From Vaginella massiliensis (GTDB lineage: Bacteria > Bacteroidota > Bacteroidia > Flavobacteriales > Weeksellaceae): a stretch of DNA of 64,000 nt. A model generated the notes under the pieces. That model searched no databases. It saw nothing but the letters and a program-made list of their open reading frames with translations, and was not told where the DNA came from. The position numbers and the translations under genes were made by a program. Position 1 is the first letter of the stretch; every line of letters begins with the position of its first letter. Location: NCBI RefSeq assembly GCF_900089075.1, contig NZ_LT593746.1, positions 618,920-682,919 of the forward strand. Direction: 5' to 3'. Below are positions 7,896 through 16,723 of the stretch, one piece after another.

Positions 7896-9554
7896 TTACA
7901 TACCGGCCACCCAATGTGCAGGATTTTGTCTCGAGGTTCCGTTCCATACCTGGAAGTTCATCACCGTTTGTCCGTCTGTGGTATCAATTGTCCCTAAAGA
8001 CTGACCGCGAGATATCTTGTCTCCTTTGGCTACGCTTACCGAACTTAGGTTGGTATAAGCTGTGAAATACGAGCCGTGTCTCACCAAAACCATTTTGGCG
8101 CCACCTGCAATTTGCATCACCGACTGTACTTCGCCATCGAAAACTGCTTTGGCCTGTGCTCCTCTAGATGTCGCAATGTCTACCCCGAGATTTTCGTAAG
8201 AAATATTCGATAAAATTGGATGCGATGAGGTTCCGAATGCAGCCACCACCCGTCCGTTGTCTACTGGCCATCTGAGGCGACCTTTGCTCGATGCAAAATC
8301 TGATGATAAGCCGCCAAGTCCTGTACGGTCTTCATAGGCTTCGTCGTTGGGGGTTGCTCGGTCTACTTTTACTATTTTTTCTTTTTCTGGTACTTTGGTT
8401 ACGACTTGTCTTTCGGCTTCTTCTTTAGCTTTGCGTTCTGCTTCGGCTTTTGCTTCAGCAATTTTTTTCTCGTCGGCTTCTTTTTGTGCTCTTAGACGGC
8501 GTTCTTCTTCGGCTTTGGCTTCGGCTATTCTACGTTGGCGTTCTGCTTCTGCTTCTCGCTCTAGCTTTTCGAATTTTTCGATTTCGGTTTTAGCTGTGGT
8601 CACAAACGAACCTTTTGGGTGAGCTTTCAGATAAGTTTGATAGGCAGATTTCGTATGCGTAGAACGTGCGGTGTTCCAGGCTCTTGCGTCTTCTTGTATT
8701 ACCTGAATGGCTTTTCGGGCAGATTTTACATAATCACCTTGTGGATATTCGTTCATATAGGTTTCGAAAGCTGGAATTGTATTGGCTTTGAGGGCGATTT
8801 CCCAGGCTTTTCGATCTTTTTCTGCTCTGATTTTTGCTTGTCGAATTTCTTCTTCGATGATACGTTTAATTTGTGCGTCTATCTGGCGTTGCATCGCTTC
8901 TTTTTCTTGAATTTGTGCTGCAATTAGCCCTTCGTTCTTTTTGAACTCTTCGATCGCTCTATTTCGTTCTGCTCTTTCGCTTTCCAAGCCTTTTGCAAAA
9001 ATTACTTGTTGATTCAGAACTTTTTCTTTGTCTTTTATTGTTTTTTCTTTCTTGATTTTCGCTTGCTGAATATCGTTTTGTTTGTCCACGATTTCTTGGG
9101 CTTGGGCTTTTTGGAAATCGGAATATTTTTCGAGGTATTTTATACGTCGATAAGCTTGGTTGAGGTTTCGAGAAGAGAGTACAAATAATAATTTGTTCGC
9201 GGTTGATTTGTTTTTATAAGCTTTTACGAGAATTTTCTTGTATTCTTCTTTTAGTCCGGTCAATTCACGAGAAAGTTTGTTGATTTCGAGTTGGGTTTTG
9301 TAGATGTCGTCATCCAACAATTTTTTTTCGCGCGTAAGATTGTTGACCAGTTGCGACTGAACGTCAATCTTTTTTTCGAGATTCTGCACGTATTCTACAT
9401 TCAACTTAGAGTCTTGTTGATTCTTTTTCAGCTCTTTACCGAGCTGAATGATTTCTTTTTTTAATTCTTGATTTTGCTTTTGTAGCTTTTCTTTGTCTTG
9501 TGCAAAAATGACACTTACAGCTAAGAATAAAACAAAACTGAAAAAAATTCTCAT
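7896..9554 (-). CDS. EnvC-like murein hydrolase activator with inserted helical repeats
   Basis: A 552-residue exported protein: signal peptide 1-18 (ending IFAQ), long coiled coil about 20-245, two imperfect repeats at about 250-282 and 291-323 (pattern AW..A....A..TY...P.G....A...I), a Glu/Ala/Arg coiled coil 330-385, then a LytM domain about 430-552. The LytM domain looks non-catalytic: His in the HxxxD motif is replaced (ENLGVDI, Asn455) and the HxH motif reads MNFQVW (Asn533). It should therefore activate amidases rather than cut peptidoglycan, as EnvC does for AmiA/AmiB. Its ATG overlaps the upstream DUF4292 stop (TAATG). The repeats are unusual for EnvC. Confidence 0.85.
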   Translation of the reverse strand: MRIFFSFVLFLAVSVIFAQDKEKLQKQNQELKKEIIQLGKELKKNQQDSKLNVEYVQNLEKKIDVQSQLVNNLTREKKLLDDDIYKTQLEINKLSRELTGLKEEYKKILVKAYKNKSTANKLLFVLSSRNLNQAYRRIKYLEKYSDFQKAQAQEIVDKQNDIQQAKIKKEKTIKDKEKVLNQQVIFAKGLESERAERNRAIEEFKKNEGLIAAQIQEKEAMQRQIDAQIKRIIEEEIRQAKIRAEKDRKAWEIALKANTIPAFETYMNEYPQGDYVKSARKAIQVIQEDARAWNTARSTHTKSAYQTYLKAHPKGSFVTTAKTEIEKFEKLEREAEAERQRRIAEAKAEEERRLRAQKEADEKKIAEAKAEAERKAKEEAERQVVTKVPEKEKIVKVDRATPNDEAYEDRTGLGGLSSDFASSKGRLRWPVDNGRVVAAFGTSSHPILSNISYENLGVDIATSRGAQAKAVFDGEVQSVMQIAGGAKMVLVRHGSYFTAYTNLSSVSVAKGDKISRGQSLGTIDTTDGQTVMNFQVWNGTSRQNPAHWVAGM

Positions 9555-10327
9555 TACTTAATTTCTCTTTTCTTATAACCTGTTGGAATACTAAACGGAG
9601 TGTCGATTTGTTGGTATGTAAAACTATTATATTCCAAATCAATTTGTTTAGTTTTTTTATCTTTTACCAAAATTTTAACTTTTTTGGGGAACTCTTCTTT
9701 TTCAGCCTTCACCCAATCTGCGTACGAAAGATGGATGTCGATGTTTTGCTTTTCGTCTTTTAGATGGGCTTCTAACAGTCTGAAACCACTGTCGAAAACA
9801 TAAGTTTCTGCATAATTTGCTTTGCTTTGTCCAACAATTTTGTACTGATTATTGATTCGCTCCGCGGTATATTTCTCTTGGTTCAAATCCACAAAAACAC
9901 GCCCGAGGAGAAGGTTTTGAAATTTATTATAATCGATAAAATCGACCCCTAACAGTTTGTTGATAAAATCAAAATCGCCATCAATGTACGATTTGCTAAA
10001 ATTCTCATAAGCCTTGAAGCCTTCTGGAGTTATTTCTGCACGGGCTTTGAAAATAAATTTTTGAGCATTGATCCAAATTTTATCCTGATTATCGACAGAG
10101 ATTGTGGCGTCTATTCCCGTGTCCATATCGCCTAAATCAGCTGTAATTTTAGATTTGATGACCAAATGATTGAAATTGTTGGTCTTATGCAATACGTTTT
10201 TGATGATGGCGCTGCTGGTCGAAACATTGGATGTTTGACTGTTGACACCCGATGTTTGTGCACCTTTCTGGGTACTACAACTGCCGATAAAAAGTCCTAA
10301 ACCTAGGATTACAGCTAATTTTTTCAT
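9554..10327 (-). CDS. DUF4292 lipoprotein
   Basis: A 257-residue lipoprotein starting at MKKLAVILGLGLF with lipobox IGSC; an upstream in-frame ATG would add 27 residues that bury the signal peptide, so the later start is preferred. The mature part is beta-rich (YIDGDFDFINKLLG, LEAHLKDEKQNIDIHLSY) and resembles the LolA/LppX-like fold proposed for DUF4292. The role is unknown; a lipid or lipoprotein carrier role is an inference from the fold. It sits between the nucleotidyltransferase (5-base spacing) and envC-like (4-base overlap), so it is part of the envelope operon. Confidence 0.82.
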   Translation of the reverse strand: MKKLAVILGLGLFIGSCSTQKGAQTSGVNSQTSNVSTSSAIIKNVLHKTNNFNHLVIKSKITADLGDMDTGIDATISVDNQDKIWINAQKFIFKARAEITPEGFKAYENFSKSYIDGDFDFINKLLGVDFIDYNKFQNLLLGRVFVDLNQEKYTAERINNQYKIVGQSKANYAETYVFDSGFRLLEAHLKDEKQNIDIHLSYADWVKAEKEEFPKKVKILVKDKKTKQIDLEYNSFTYQQIDTPFSIPTGYKKREIK

Positions 10328-10331
10328 GTTT

Positions 10332-11345
10332 TTATTCTTTTGATTTAAAATCCAAAACCGAATAGTCTCCCAAACTAATGCTTCGAGAAACGCCGTAATA
10401 TTCGGCATTGTTCCCGATCATGCTTTCGGTAAGATGGGCATTTTCGATTGTTGCATTTTCTTGTACCAAACTATTTGCAATATTCGTGCTAATGACGCGA
10501 GTGCCGTTGCCCAACGATACGTTTGGTCCGACCAGAGAGTTTTCGATCACTACGTTTTCGCCGATGAAACACGGTTGGATGATCAACGAATCTTTGATTT
10601 GGGCAGATGCCGGAATCTCGAACGACTCACTGAAGCCTAATACTTTGCTGTTGGTCTCTACGGTTACGGCTTTGTTTCCGCAATCCATCCACTCGTCTAC
10701 TTTTCCTAGTGTGAATTTTTTACCTTTTGCTCGCATATTTTCCAAAGCGTCGGTCAATTGGTATTCGCCACTTTTCATGATGTTGTTATCAATTAAGTAT
10801 TGAATTTCTTCTTTCAGGTTGTTTCCGTCTTTGAAAAAATAGATGCCGATAATCGCCAAATCCGAAACGAATTCTTGTGGTTTTTCGACAAAATCGGTGA
10901 TGTAACCGTAATGATCCAATTTTACGACACCAAATGCATTTGGATTTTCGACTTGTTTTACCCAAACAACTCCATCGTTGTTGGTGTCTAATTCGAAGTT
11001 GGCGCGGAACAAGGTGTCTGCGAATGCTACAACAACAGGGCCATTGATCGATTCTTTTGCCATCCAAATTGCGTGTGCCGTTCCTAGCGGTTCTTCTTGA
11101 TGGTAGATGGTTCCTTTTGCTCCAAGTTTTTCGGCAATTTTTATCAAATCTTGTTCAACCTCTTCTCCAAAATCACCAATTACGAATGCAATTTCGTCTA
11201 TCGGCTCTGATGATAATTGATGAATATCTTCTGCCAAGCGATGAACAATTGGCTTGCCAGCGATTGGGATTAACGGTTTTGGAGTGGTAAGAGTATGCGG
11301 TCGGAGGCGAGAACCTCTGCCGGCCATTGGTATGATAATTTTCAT
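10332..11345 (-). CDS. sugar-phosphate nucleotidyltransferase with left-handed beta-helix
   Basis: A 337-residue protein that activates a sugar phosphate to its NDP sugar. The N-terminal signature MKIIIPMAGRGSRLRPHTLT and the lysine-containing TPKPLIPIAGKP are typical of the family. Further motifs are FADTLF and DFVEKPQEF. Hexapeptide repeats near the end (SLVGPNVSLGNGT) form a beta-helix. The start at MKII is chosen over an ATG 23 codons upstream that would run into the dut 3' end region. Closest functions are glucose-1-phosphate thymidylyl- or mannose-1-phosphate guanylyltransferase; the substrate is uncertain. Its neighbours (flippase, dut, DUF4292) suggest surface glycan synthesis. Confidence 0.85.
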   Translation of the reverse strand: MKIIIPMAGRGSRLRPHTLTTPKPLIPIAGKPIVHRLAEDIHQLSSEPIDEIAFVIGDFGEEVEQDLIKIAEKLGAKGTIYHQEEPLGTAHAIWMAKESINGPVVVAFADTLFRANFELDTNNDGVVWVKQVENPNAFGVVKLDHYGYITDFVEKPQEFVSDLAIIGIYFFKDGNNLKEEIQYLIDNNIMKSGEYQLTDALENMRAKGKKFTLGKVDEWMDCGNKAVTVETNSKVLGFSESFEIPASAQIKDSLIIQPCFIGENVVIENSLVGPNVSLGNGTRVISTNIANSLVQENATIENAHLTESMIGNNAEYYGVSRSISLGDYSVLDFKSKE

Positions 11346-11379
11346 TTGAATATTTTTATTTTTTAGGTTTGTAAATTCA

Positions 11380-11811
11380 TTATTTTCCAGTACTACCGAA
11401 GCCGCCTTCTCCACGCACGGTGTCTGATAGGTTTTCTGTGATTTCCCACGAGATGGTTTCGTGTTTTGCGATTACCAATTGTGCGATGCGTTCACCGTCT
11501 TTTACTACAAATTCTTCATTGGATAGGTTGATGAGTATCACACCGATATCGCCTCTGTAGTCGGCATCTATAGTGCCGGGCGTGTTGAGTACAGTTACCC
11601 CATTTTTGTAGGCAAGTCCGCTTCTTGGTCTTACTTGTGCTTCATAACCTGCCGGAAGCTCGATAGATAATCCGGTAGCGATCAGCCTGCGTTCCAAAGG
11701 TTTCAATACCACATCTTCTTCGAGGTTAGCCGTCAAATCCATACCAGCAGATAAAGCGGTTTTGTATTCGGGTAAAGCGTGTTTTGATCGGTTGATGATC
11801 TTTATTTTCAT
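11380..11811 (-). CDS. dut: dUTP diphosphatase
   Basis: Trimeric dUTPase that converts dUTP to dUMP and PPi, keeping uracil out of DNA. All five motifs are present in 143 residues: AGMDLTAN (1), [10 protein letters not shown] (2), [13 protein letters not shown] (3), GERIAQLV (4) and the flexible C-terminal [11 protein letters not shown] (5). Its ATG overlaps the stop of the upstream flippase gene by 4 bases, a pairing common in Flavobacteriales operons. Confidence 0.97.
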   Translation of the reverse strand: MKIKIINRSKHALPEYKTALSAGMDLTANLEEDVVLKPLERRLIATGLSIELPAGYEAQVRPRSGLAYKNGVTVLNTPGTIDADYRGDIGVILINLSNEEFVVKDGERIAQLVIAKHETISWEITENLSDTVRGEGGFGSTGK

Positions 11812-13232
11812 GATGTACTTTTGTTAAGTTTTATACTTGCTTTTTCGATGAAAAACACCATCGCAAGATACAAGATTAAGAAAAGATTTCCAATGAGTAT
11901 ATTGGCATTAAAAACATAATAAGCTAGACAGGTAAAAATAATGGCGATTAGGGTATAAAAAGTTATTTTTTTGGTCTGATAAGGAATTTTGTATTCTTTT
12001 TGTCCCCAAATATAGGAGATGATCATCATGGTGGCATATGCCAATAGTGTAGCCCAAGCCGAAATCATGAATCCGTATTTTTTCAGCAAAAATAAATTCA
12101 TTACGATGGTAATGGCACAACCGATGAGCGAAATGATGGTGCCAACATAGGTTTTGTCTGATACTTTGTACCAAGTAGAAAGGTTAAAATAAATTCCGTA
12201 AAATAAATTAGCAATCAGTACAATCGGTACGATATCCATGGCAATCCAATAGCTCTCGTTGTTGAGGAGAATGTATTTTAACCACCCCAAGTTGGCGATG
12301 ACGCCGATGATTACAATATTGCACACAATGCTGAAATACAGTAAAATATCGGCATAAGTCTTTCTGCTGTCTTTTTGGTCAGATACTTTGAAGAAGTAAG
12401 GTTCTACGCCCATGCGGTAAGCGGTAACGAATAGCGTAAGAATCATGGCGATTTTGTACACGCCACTATAAGCTCCAGCTTCTGCTTCTGGGATGATATT
12501 TCGTTGAATTAATTTATCTAAATTTTCGTTGGTCACGAACGCCAAACCTGCAAACATGATAGGATAACCGTAGTGAAACATCTTTTTGAATAAAGTCCAT
12601 TCGAAACTAAAAGAAACGTGACGAAGTTGTGGCACAAGCAGGAGGAAACCCAAAACACTTGCCGCAAAGTTTGCAAAGAAAGTATACGATATTTTTTCTT
12701 TCAACCCGATGCTGCTCAGCCAATTGTCGCTTATCCAATACAAAAAAACGAGGGTCAAAATCGCTTGAAAACTACTGGTAACAATCCGAATCAAAGCATA
12801 TCGTATCGGTTGGTTGTTGAATCGGAGCGTAGCGAAAGGAATCACCGTCAAGGTATCGAAAAAGATGATCCAACCAAACCATTTGAGGTATTCTGGATGA
12901 TTTTCGTAATCTGCCCATGTAGCTAAAGGATTGACCAGCAAATAGACCAACAAAATAAACAAACTTGCAGTTGCAAACATGAACCAAAACGAATTGTTCA
13001 GCGATTTTTTGTACAAACCATCTTGCGAGGCAAATCGAAAAAAAGCAGTTTCGAAGCCAAAGGTCAAAATCACATTCAGATACGAAACAGCGGCATACAA
13101 TTGGCTGTATTGCGAATATTCTTCGCTGTTGACTTGTGCAACAATGAACGGCGTGAGGATAAAGACAATCAACCGCGGCAATACCGCACCCATTCCGTAA
13201 ATGATGGTTTCGCTTAAAAGTTTTTTATACAA
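11808..13232 (-). CDS. polysaccharide flippase, Wzx/MOP superfamily
   Basis: A 474-residue polytopic membrane protein with about 12-14 hydrophobic segments and the early basic start [20 protein letters not shown] typical of Wzx/polysaccharide-biosynthesis proteins. It probably flips a lipid-linked oligosaccharide across the inner membrane. It is the first gene of the minus-strand operon that runs through dut, the nucleotidyltransferase, the DUF4292 lipoprotein, the EnvC-like protein and tatA. The exact glycan is unknown. Confidence 0.85.
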   Translation of the reverse strand: MYKKLLSETIIYGMGAVLPRLIVFILTPFIVAQVNSEEYSQYSQLYAAVSYLNVILTFGFETAFFRFASQDGLYKKSLNNSFWFMFATASLFILLVYLLVNPLATWADYENHPEYLKWFGWIIFFDTLTVIPFATLRFNNQPIRYALIRIVTSSFQAILTLVFLYWISDNWLSSIGLKEKISYTFFANFAASVLGFLLLVPQLRHVSFSFEWTLFKKMFHYGYPIMFAGLAFVTNENLDKLIQRNIIPEAEAGAYSGVYKIAMILTLFVTAYRMGVEPYFFKVSDQKDSRKTYADILLYFSIVCNIVIIGVIANLGWLKYILLNNESYWIAMDIVPIVLIANLFYGIYFNLSTWYKVSDKTYVGTIISLIGCAITIVMNLFLLKKYGFMISAWATLLAYATMMIISYIWGQKEYKIPYQTKKITFYTLIAIIFTCLAYYVFNANILIGNLFLILYLAMVFFIEKASIKLNKSTS

Positions 13233-13258
13233 AGCTGTAATCTAAATAGTAAAACAAA

Positions 13259-13285
13259 ATTGAGATTTCTTTTTCAAATCTCAAA
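13259..13285. repeat. inverted repeat between divergent genes
   Basis: ttgagattt / aaatctcaa with a 7-base loop, between the flippase start and the gpsA promoter. There is no T tract of terminator length on either side, so it could be an operator or a weak structural element. Confidence 0.4.
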
Positions 13286-13307
13286 ACAAGACTGACTCTA
13301 AATATAG

Positions 13308-13315
13308 TATATTTG
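13308..13315 (+). promoter_or_regulatory. -7 box of gpsA promoter
   Basis: TATATTTG, an exact TAnnTTTG match, 22 bases ahead of the gpsA ATG. Confidence 0.6.
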
Positions 13316-13337
13316 TAGGCTCAAACAATCAAAAACG

Positions 13338-14336
13338 ATGCAACAAGATCATTATCGTATAGGGCTCATTGGTAACGGCAGTTGGGCGACTGCAATTGCT
13401 AAAATTCTCAGCAAAAACATCGAAACCATCAATTGGTGGGTGAAAGATGAATTTGTGAAAGAAAACCTCATCAGAACCAAACACAACCCAACTTATCTTA
13501 CCGATGTTGAATTCAACCCAGATCAGTTCAATATTTCTACTGATATCAACGAAGTTGTTTTCAATAGCGACATCATTTTTTTCGTTGTCCCTTCGATTTT
13601 TGTAGAAAAATGTTTAGAGCCATTGAATGTTGGGTTCAGAGACAAAATAGTGATCACCTCGATCAAAGGAATCATACCAGAACACTATCAGACGGTAAAT
13701 GATTTTCTGAAAAAACATCACAATCTGTCGGATGACAATCTTGCGGTTGTAAGTGGTCCATGCCACGCTGAAGAAGTTGCCCTCGAACGCTTGTCGTATC
13801 TTACTGTTGCTCACCAAGATACAGCCATTGCCGAAACCATTGCCAATTGTCTGCGTTGCGATTTTATTCAGGTCAAAACAACGCACGATGTCACTGGTAC
13901 AGAGTATGGGGCAATTCTGAAAAATATTTTTGCCATTGCAGCGGGTATTGCGCATGGGCTAGGTTATGGAGACAACTTCCATGCAGTACTGATGAGCAAC
14001 GCTATTCGAGAAATGGAAAGGGTTTTGGATGTCGTAGATCCGCTTGATCGCAACATCAACGAATCGGCTTATTTAGGAGATTTGTTGGTTACGGGCTATT
14101 CATTTTTCTCACGTAACCGCATGTTTGGGAATATGATTGGAAAAGGCTATACGGTAAAATCAGCTATCTTGGAGATGAATATGGTTGCCGAAGGTTATTA
14201 TGCTACAAAAGGCGTATATGAGCTCAAAGATCAATATCGGGTGCGAATACCGATTATTGCGGCTGTTTACAAAATTTTATACCTCAAAAAAAACCCAAAA
14301 AAAGTAATGGATAAGTTAACCAAAAAATTGGACTGA
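13338..14336 (+). CDS. gpsA: glycerol-3-phosphate dehydrogenase [NAD(P)+]
   Basis: Reduces dihydroxyacetone phosphate to sn-glycerol-3-phosphate for phospholipid synthesis. The 332-residue protein has the Rossmann signature GLIGNGSWATAIAK near the N-terminus. The substrate and catalytic region includes the Lys in ITSIKGI, VSGPCHAEEVA and GTEYGAILKNIFAIAAGIA. The length is typical. The TGA stop overlaps the next gene's ATG (TGATG). Confidence 0.95.
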   Translation: MQQDHYRIGLIGNGSWATAIAKILSKNIETINWWVKDEFVKENLIRTKHNPTYLTDVEFNPDQFNISTDINEVVFNSDIIFFVVPSIFVEKCLEPLNVGFRDKIVITSIKGIIPEHYQTVNDFLKKHHNLSDDNLAVVSGPCHAEEVALERLSYLTVAHQDTAIAETIANCLRCDFIQVKTTHDVTGTEYGAILKNIFAIAAGIAHGLGYGDNFHAVLMSNAIREMERVLDVVDPLDRNINESAYLGDLLVTGYSFFSRNRMFGNMIGKGYTVKSAILEMNMVAEGYYATKGVYELKDQYRVRIPIIAAVYKILYLKKNPKKVMDKLTKKLD

Positions 14337-14740
14337 TGCTGAAAAGAGATTTTATTGCCAAATACATCGAAGAATTGGGCAAAATGCTCGGCAAGTTGCT
14401 CGATATTGAACAATACCAAGAGGCGGTGTCGCAGTTCGATTTTTATTTTGATGAAATGTTGCATACTTATTACAAAATAAATTCGGAGCAATTGGCAATT
14501 TTGTTGGAAGAAAACGAAGAACGAGATTTGTTTTTGCTGGCATTCGACTTGAAGAATAAAAATATTTTAGCTTTCGCAAAAGCAGCAAAATATTTCTATT
14601 CAAAAAATCAAGTAGAAAAAGTTGCCACCATCAAAAAAATTATCCAGCGCATCCAAGAGGTGAAATCCGATGTATTTCAGTTTCCGACAGCAGAAGACCA
14701 AGCAGTAGCCCAAGTGTTGATGGAGTTGGAACGATTATAA
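14336..14740 (+). CDS. small helical protein of unknown function
   Basis: A 134-residue soluble protein predicted to be mostly helical (MLKRDFIAKYIEELGKMLGK at the start). It is translationally coupled to gpsA by TGATG. It vaguely resembles the DUF6483 type of small proteins, but I cannot assign it securely. No catalytic motif or signal is seen. It ends a few bases before the convergent haemoglobin gene. Confidence 0.75.
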   Translation: MLKRDFIAKYIEELGKMLGKLLDIEQYQEAVSQFDFYFDEMLHTYYKINSEQLAILLEENEERDLFLLAFDLKNKNILAFAKAAKYFYSKNQVEKVATIKKIIQRIQEVKSDVFQFPTAEDQAVAQVLMELERL

Positions 14741-14744
14741 AAGA

Positions 14745-15146
14745 TTAACCAAGTGGAGTCAAACCTTCTTTATCAAAATAGGCTAATTTACTTTGGAACA
14801 ATGTTGCCATGGTATTCGCCTGTTTCTTTGCTTTTTGGCTCACCTCGTTTTCGATAAACAATTCACTCAAAGTCTGTTCGAAAATAGCAATCCAACGTTC
14901 GAAATGCTCAGCTTTTAATCCCAACGGAATATGCGGCGGAAAAGGTCGACCTTTATAGGTATAGGCATGGTCGAAAAGAACGGTCTCCCAAAACTGGTAC
15001 ATTTTAGACAAATGCTCACCCCAACGGTCCCCGATAACGCGTTCGAAAATTGGGCCAATCAAATCGTCTTTTCTCACCTTTCCATAAAACGTATCCACCA
15101 ATTGTTGAACATCTTCAATAGTCGCAATATTTTTCTTTTCTAGCAT
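14745..15146 (-). CDS. group III truncated haemoglobin
   Basis: A 133-residue 2-on-2 globin. Motifs fit group III: VDTFYGKVRKDDLIGPIFE at the start, then YQFWETVLFDHAYTYKGRPF, and the proximal-His helix region LKAEHFERWIAIFEQTL. The internal ATG (MLEKKNIATIEDV) is chosen because it gives the family length; an ATG 14 codons upstream adds a non-conserved leader. The likely role is binding of O2, NO or related ligands in the cytoplasm; the physiological job is unknown. Confidence 0.88.
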   Translation of the reverse strand: MLEKKNIATIEDVQQLVDTFYGKVRKDDLIGPIFERVIGDRWGEHLSKMYQFWETVLFDHAYTYKGRPFPPHIPLGLKAEHFERWIAIFEQTLSELFIENEVSQKAKKQANTMATLFQSKLAYFDKEGLTPLG

Positions 15147-15299
15147 ATCGATTTGTATTTGATTGCCATCGAAGAGGGTAGAGACCAATTCGGAAGCAGT
15201 GCCACAAAGTTACTACTTTTACACTACAAACGAGCGATTTGCAGCCATGTGATTGGTCAGCAAATTGGCAAACCTATTCCAGCTGCATCCAATCCAATA

Positions 15300-15851
15300 T
15301 CACCACTTCAATTTCATTTTTATTTCGTATTCACCGTTGTAGGCGCGATTTTGTTGAGGATTTTCGGCAATCAAAACTTTATAAACACCTTTTGCGGGCA
15401 ATGCGTATTCTATTTTTTTGCCAAATGGACCAGCTTTTATACCATCGGGACCGTAAAGCTGTGCAATGTGAATATTTGCCGCAGAATCTGGCGCAACGAG
15501 TTCGATTTCGAGCTTGTTTGCTGTGTTGGTATCGAAGACAAACGAGTTGGTCTGCTTGCCAAGTTTCGAAAGTTTACGACTTGTTTTGGCATAGACAAAC
15601 TCCAAGGTATCGGTGGTGTTGTTTGGACTTGCTGCAACTGTTGTGTTCTTTTTTGGTGCAACTTTCTTTATCGTTTTATTGGTTTTGGCAACTGCAGTTT
15701 TGGTGATTTCTTCGGGCTCAGTCTTTGGTTTGGCAATCAAATGTGCATATTCTTTTTTCACACCAGTTGGACTGGGATGGATGCGAGGCGTTTTTTCGCG
15801 GTGGCATCCCATAATGCAAATCAAAACCAAAATGGAAAGTAAATCTCTCAA
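15300..15851 (-). CDS. lipoprotein with PPC-like C-terminal domain
   Basis: A 183-residue lipoprotein: start MRDLLSILVLICIMGC with lipobox Cys16, a Lys/Thr/Pro-rich linker (about residues 30-90), then a beta domain ending AKGVYKVLIAENPQQNRAYN that resembles bacterial pre-peptidase C-terminal or jelly-roll domains. The function is unknown. A 153-base spacer separates it from the downstream haemoglobin gene, and it is divergent from the alpha/beta hydrolase. Confidence 0.75.
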   Translation of the reverse strand: MRDLLSILVLICIMGCHREKTPRIHPSPTGVKKEYAHLIAKPKTEPEEITKTAVAKTNKTIKKVAPKKNTTVAASPNNTTDTLEFVYAKTSRKLSKLGKQTNSFVFDTNTANKLEIELVAPDSAANIHIAQLYGPDGIKAGPFGKKIEYALPAKGVYKVLIAENPQQNRAYNGEYEIKMKLKW

Positions 15852-15955
15852 ATCGAATAATTTTGATACGAAATTAATTATTTTTAAAATTAAACATAAG
15901 CAAATTCAACTCATATTTATAAATTGTATCAGTTTTAAAAGATAAAAAATTTCTG

Positions 15956-16723
15956 ATGCTGTATTACGAACAAATGGGTGAAAAAGCTCCAACACTAGTT
16001 TTTTTGCACGGCTACTTCGAAAGTATGAAAATTTGGTACGACTTGGCAGATGAGCTTGCCAAAAACCATCGGGTAATTCTCATCGATTTGCCTGGGCATG
16101 GGCAATCGCCAAATCTCTCGCCAACCAATACCATGGATATGATGGGAGAGGAAGTGATAAAGATTTTGAACGAAATCGGGGTAGAACATTTTTCGCTTTG
16201 TGGACATTCGATGGGAGGTTATGTGAGTTTGGCTTTGGTAGAGAAATATCCCGAGCGTGTCGACAGTTTGGTGTTGCTCAACTCAACCACATTGCCTGAC
16301 AATGAAGCCAAAAAAGAGCAGCGTCTGAAAGCCGTAGACACCGCAGCCCAATATTTCGATGCGTTGATCAACCTGAGCATCCCAAATCTGTTTGCAAAAG
16401 ATAGGTTGGAAGAGTTGCGCGACGAAATAGATTTTGTGAAATCCATTGCCAAGAAGACTTCTGTAGCAGGTGTACAAGGCGCTTTGCGCGGAATGCGTTT
16501 GCGTCCAGATCGAACTTTTGTGCTTGCCGAATTTTCGAAACCTCAATTGATTATTTTGGGTTCACAAGACGAAGCCGTTGACCCAGAAGAGTTGAAAAAA
16601 GTGATTCCAAATCAGCCAAATACCGAAGTTTTAGAGCTCAACACAGGGCATATGAGCTATTTGGAGGCTTACCCTGAAGTGTTGGCAGCCTTAATGGCAT
16701 TCTACCAGAAAGTTTATCCTTAG
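15956..16723 (+). CDS. alpha/beta hydrolase
   Basis: A 255-residue hydrolase of the alpha/beta fold, of the pimeloyl-carboxylate esterase/MhpC type. The oxyanion region FLHGYFESMKIW, the nucleophile elbow GHSMGGY and a C-terminal His in NTGHMSYLEAYPE give the Ser-Asp-His triad; the Asp is probably in LGSQDEAVDP. No signal peptide. The substrate is unknown. Its stop codon overlaps the stop of the convergent holB gene within the four bases TTAG. Confidence 0.88.
   Translation: MLYYEQMGEKAPTLVFLHGYFESMKIWYDLADELAKNHRVILIDLPGHGQSPNLSPTNTMDMMGEEVIKILNEIGVEHFSLCGHSMGGYVSLALVEKYPERVDSLVLLNSTTLPDNEAKKEQRLKAVDTAAQYFDALINLSIPNLFAKDRLEELRDEIDFVKSIAKKTSVAGVQGALRGMRLRPDRTFVLAEFSKPQLIILGSQDEAVDPEELKKVIPNQPNTEVLELNTGHMSYLEAYPEVLAALMAFYQKVYP

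Noticed and set aside
9436-9642. 68-codon minus ORF spanning the envC-like/DUF4292 junction
   Set aside because: It overlaps both coding genes out of frame and has no recognisable features.
13259-13285. Terminator between flippase and gpsA
   Set aside because: The genes are divergent and there is no T tract, so a terminator makes no sense here; listed only as an inverted repeat.
15153-15842. 229-codon plus-strand ORF antisense to the lipoprotein and haemoglobin genes
   Set aside because: Its sequence is Cys/Phe/Trp rich without domains, and the opposite strand carries a clear lipoprotein and globin.
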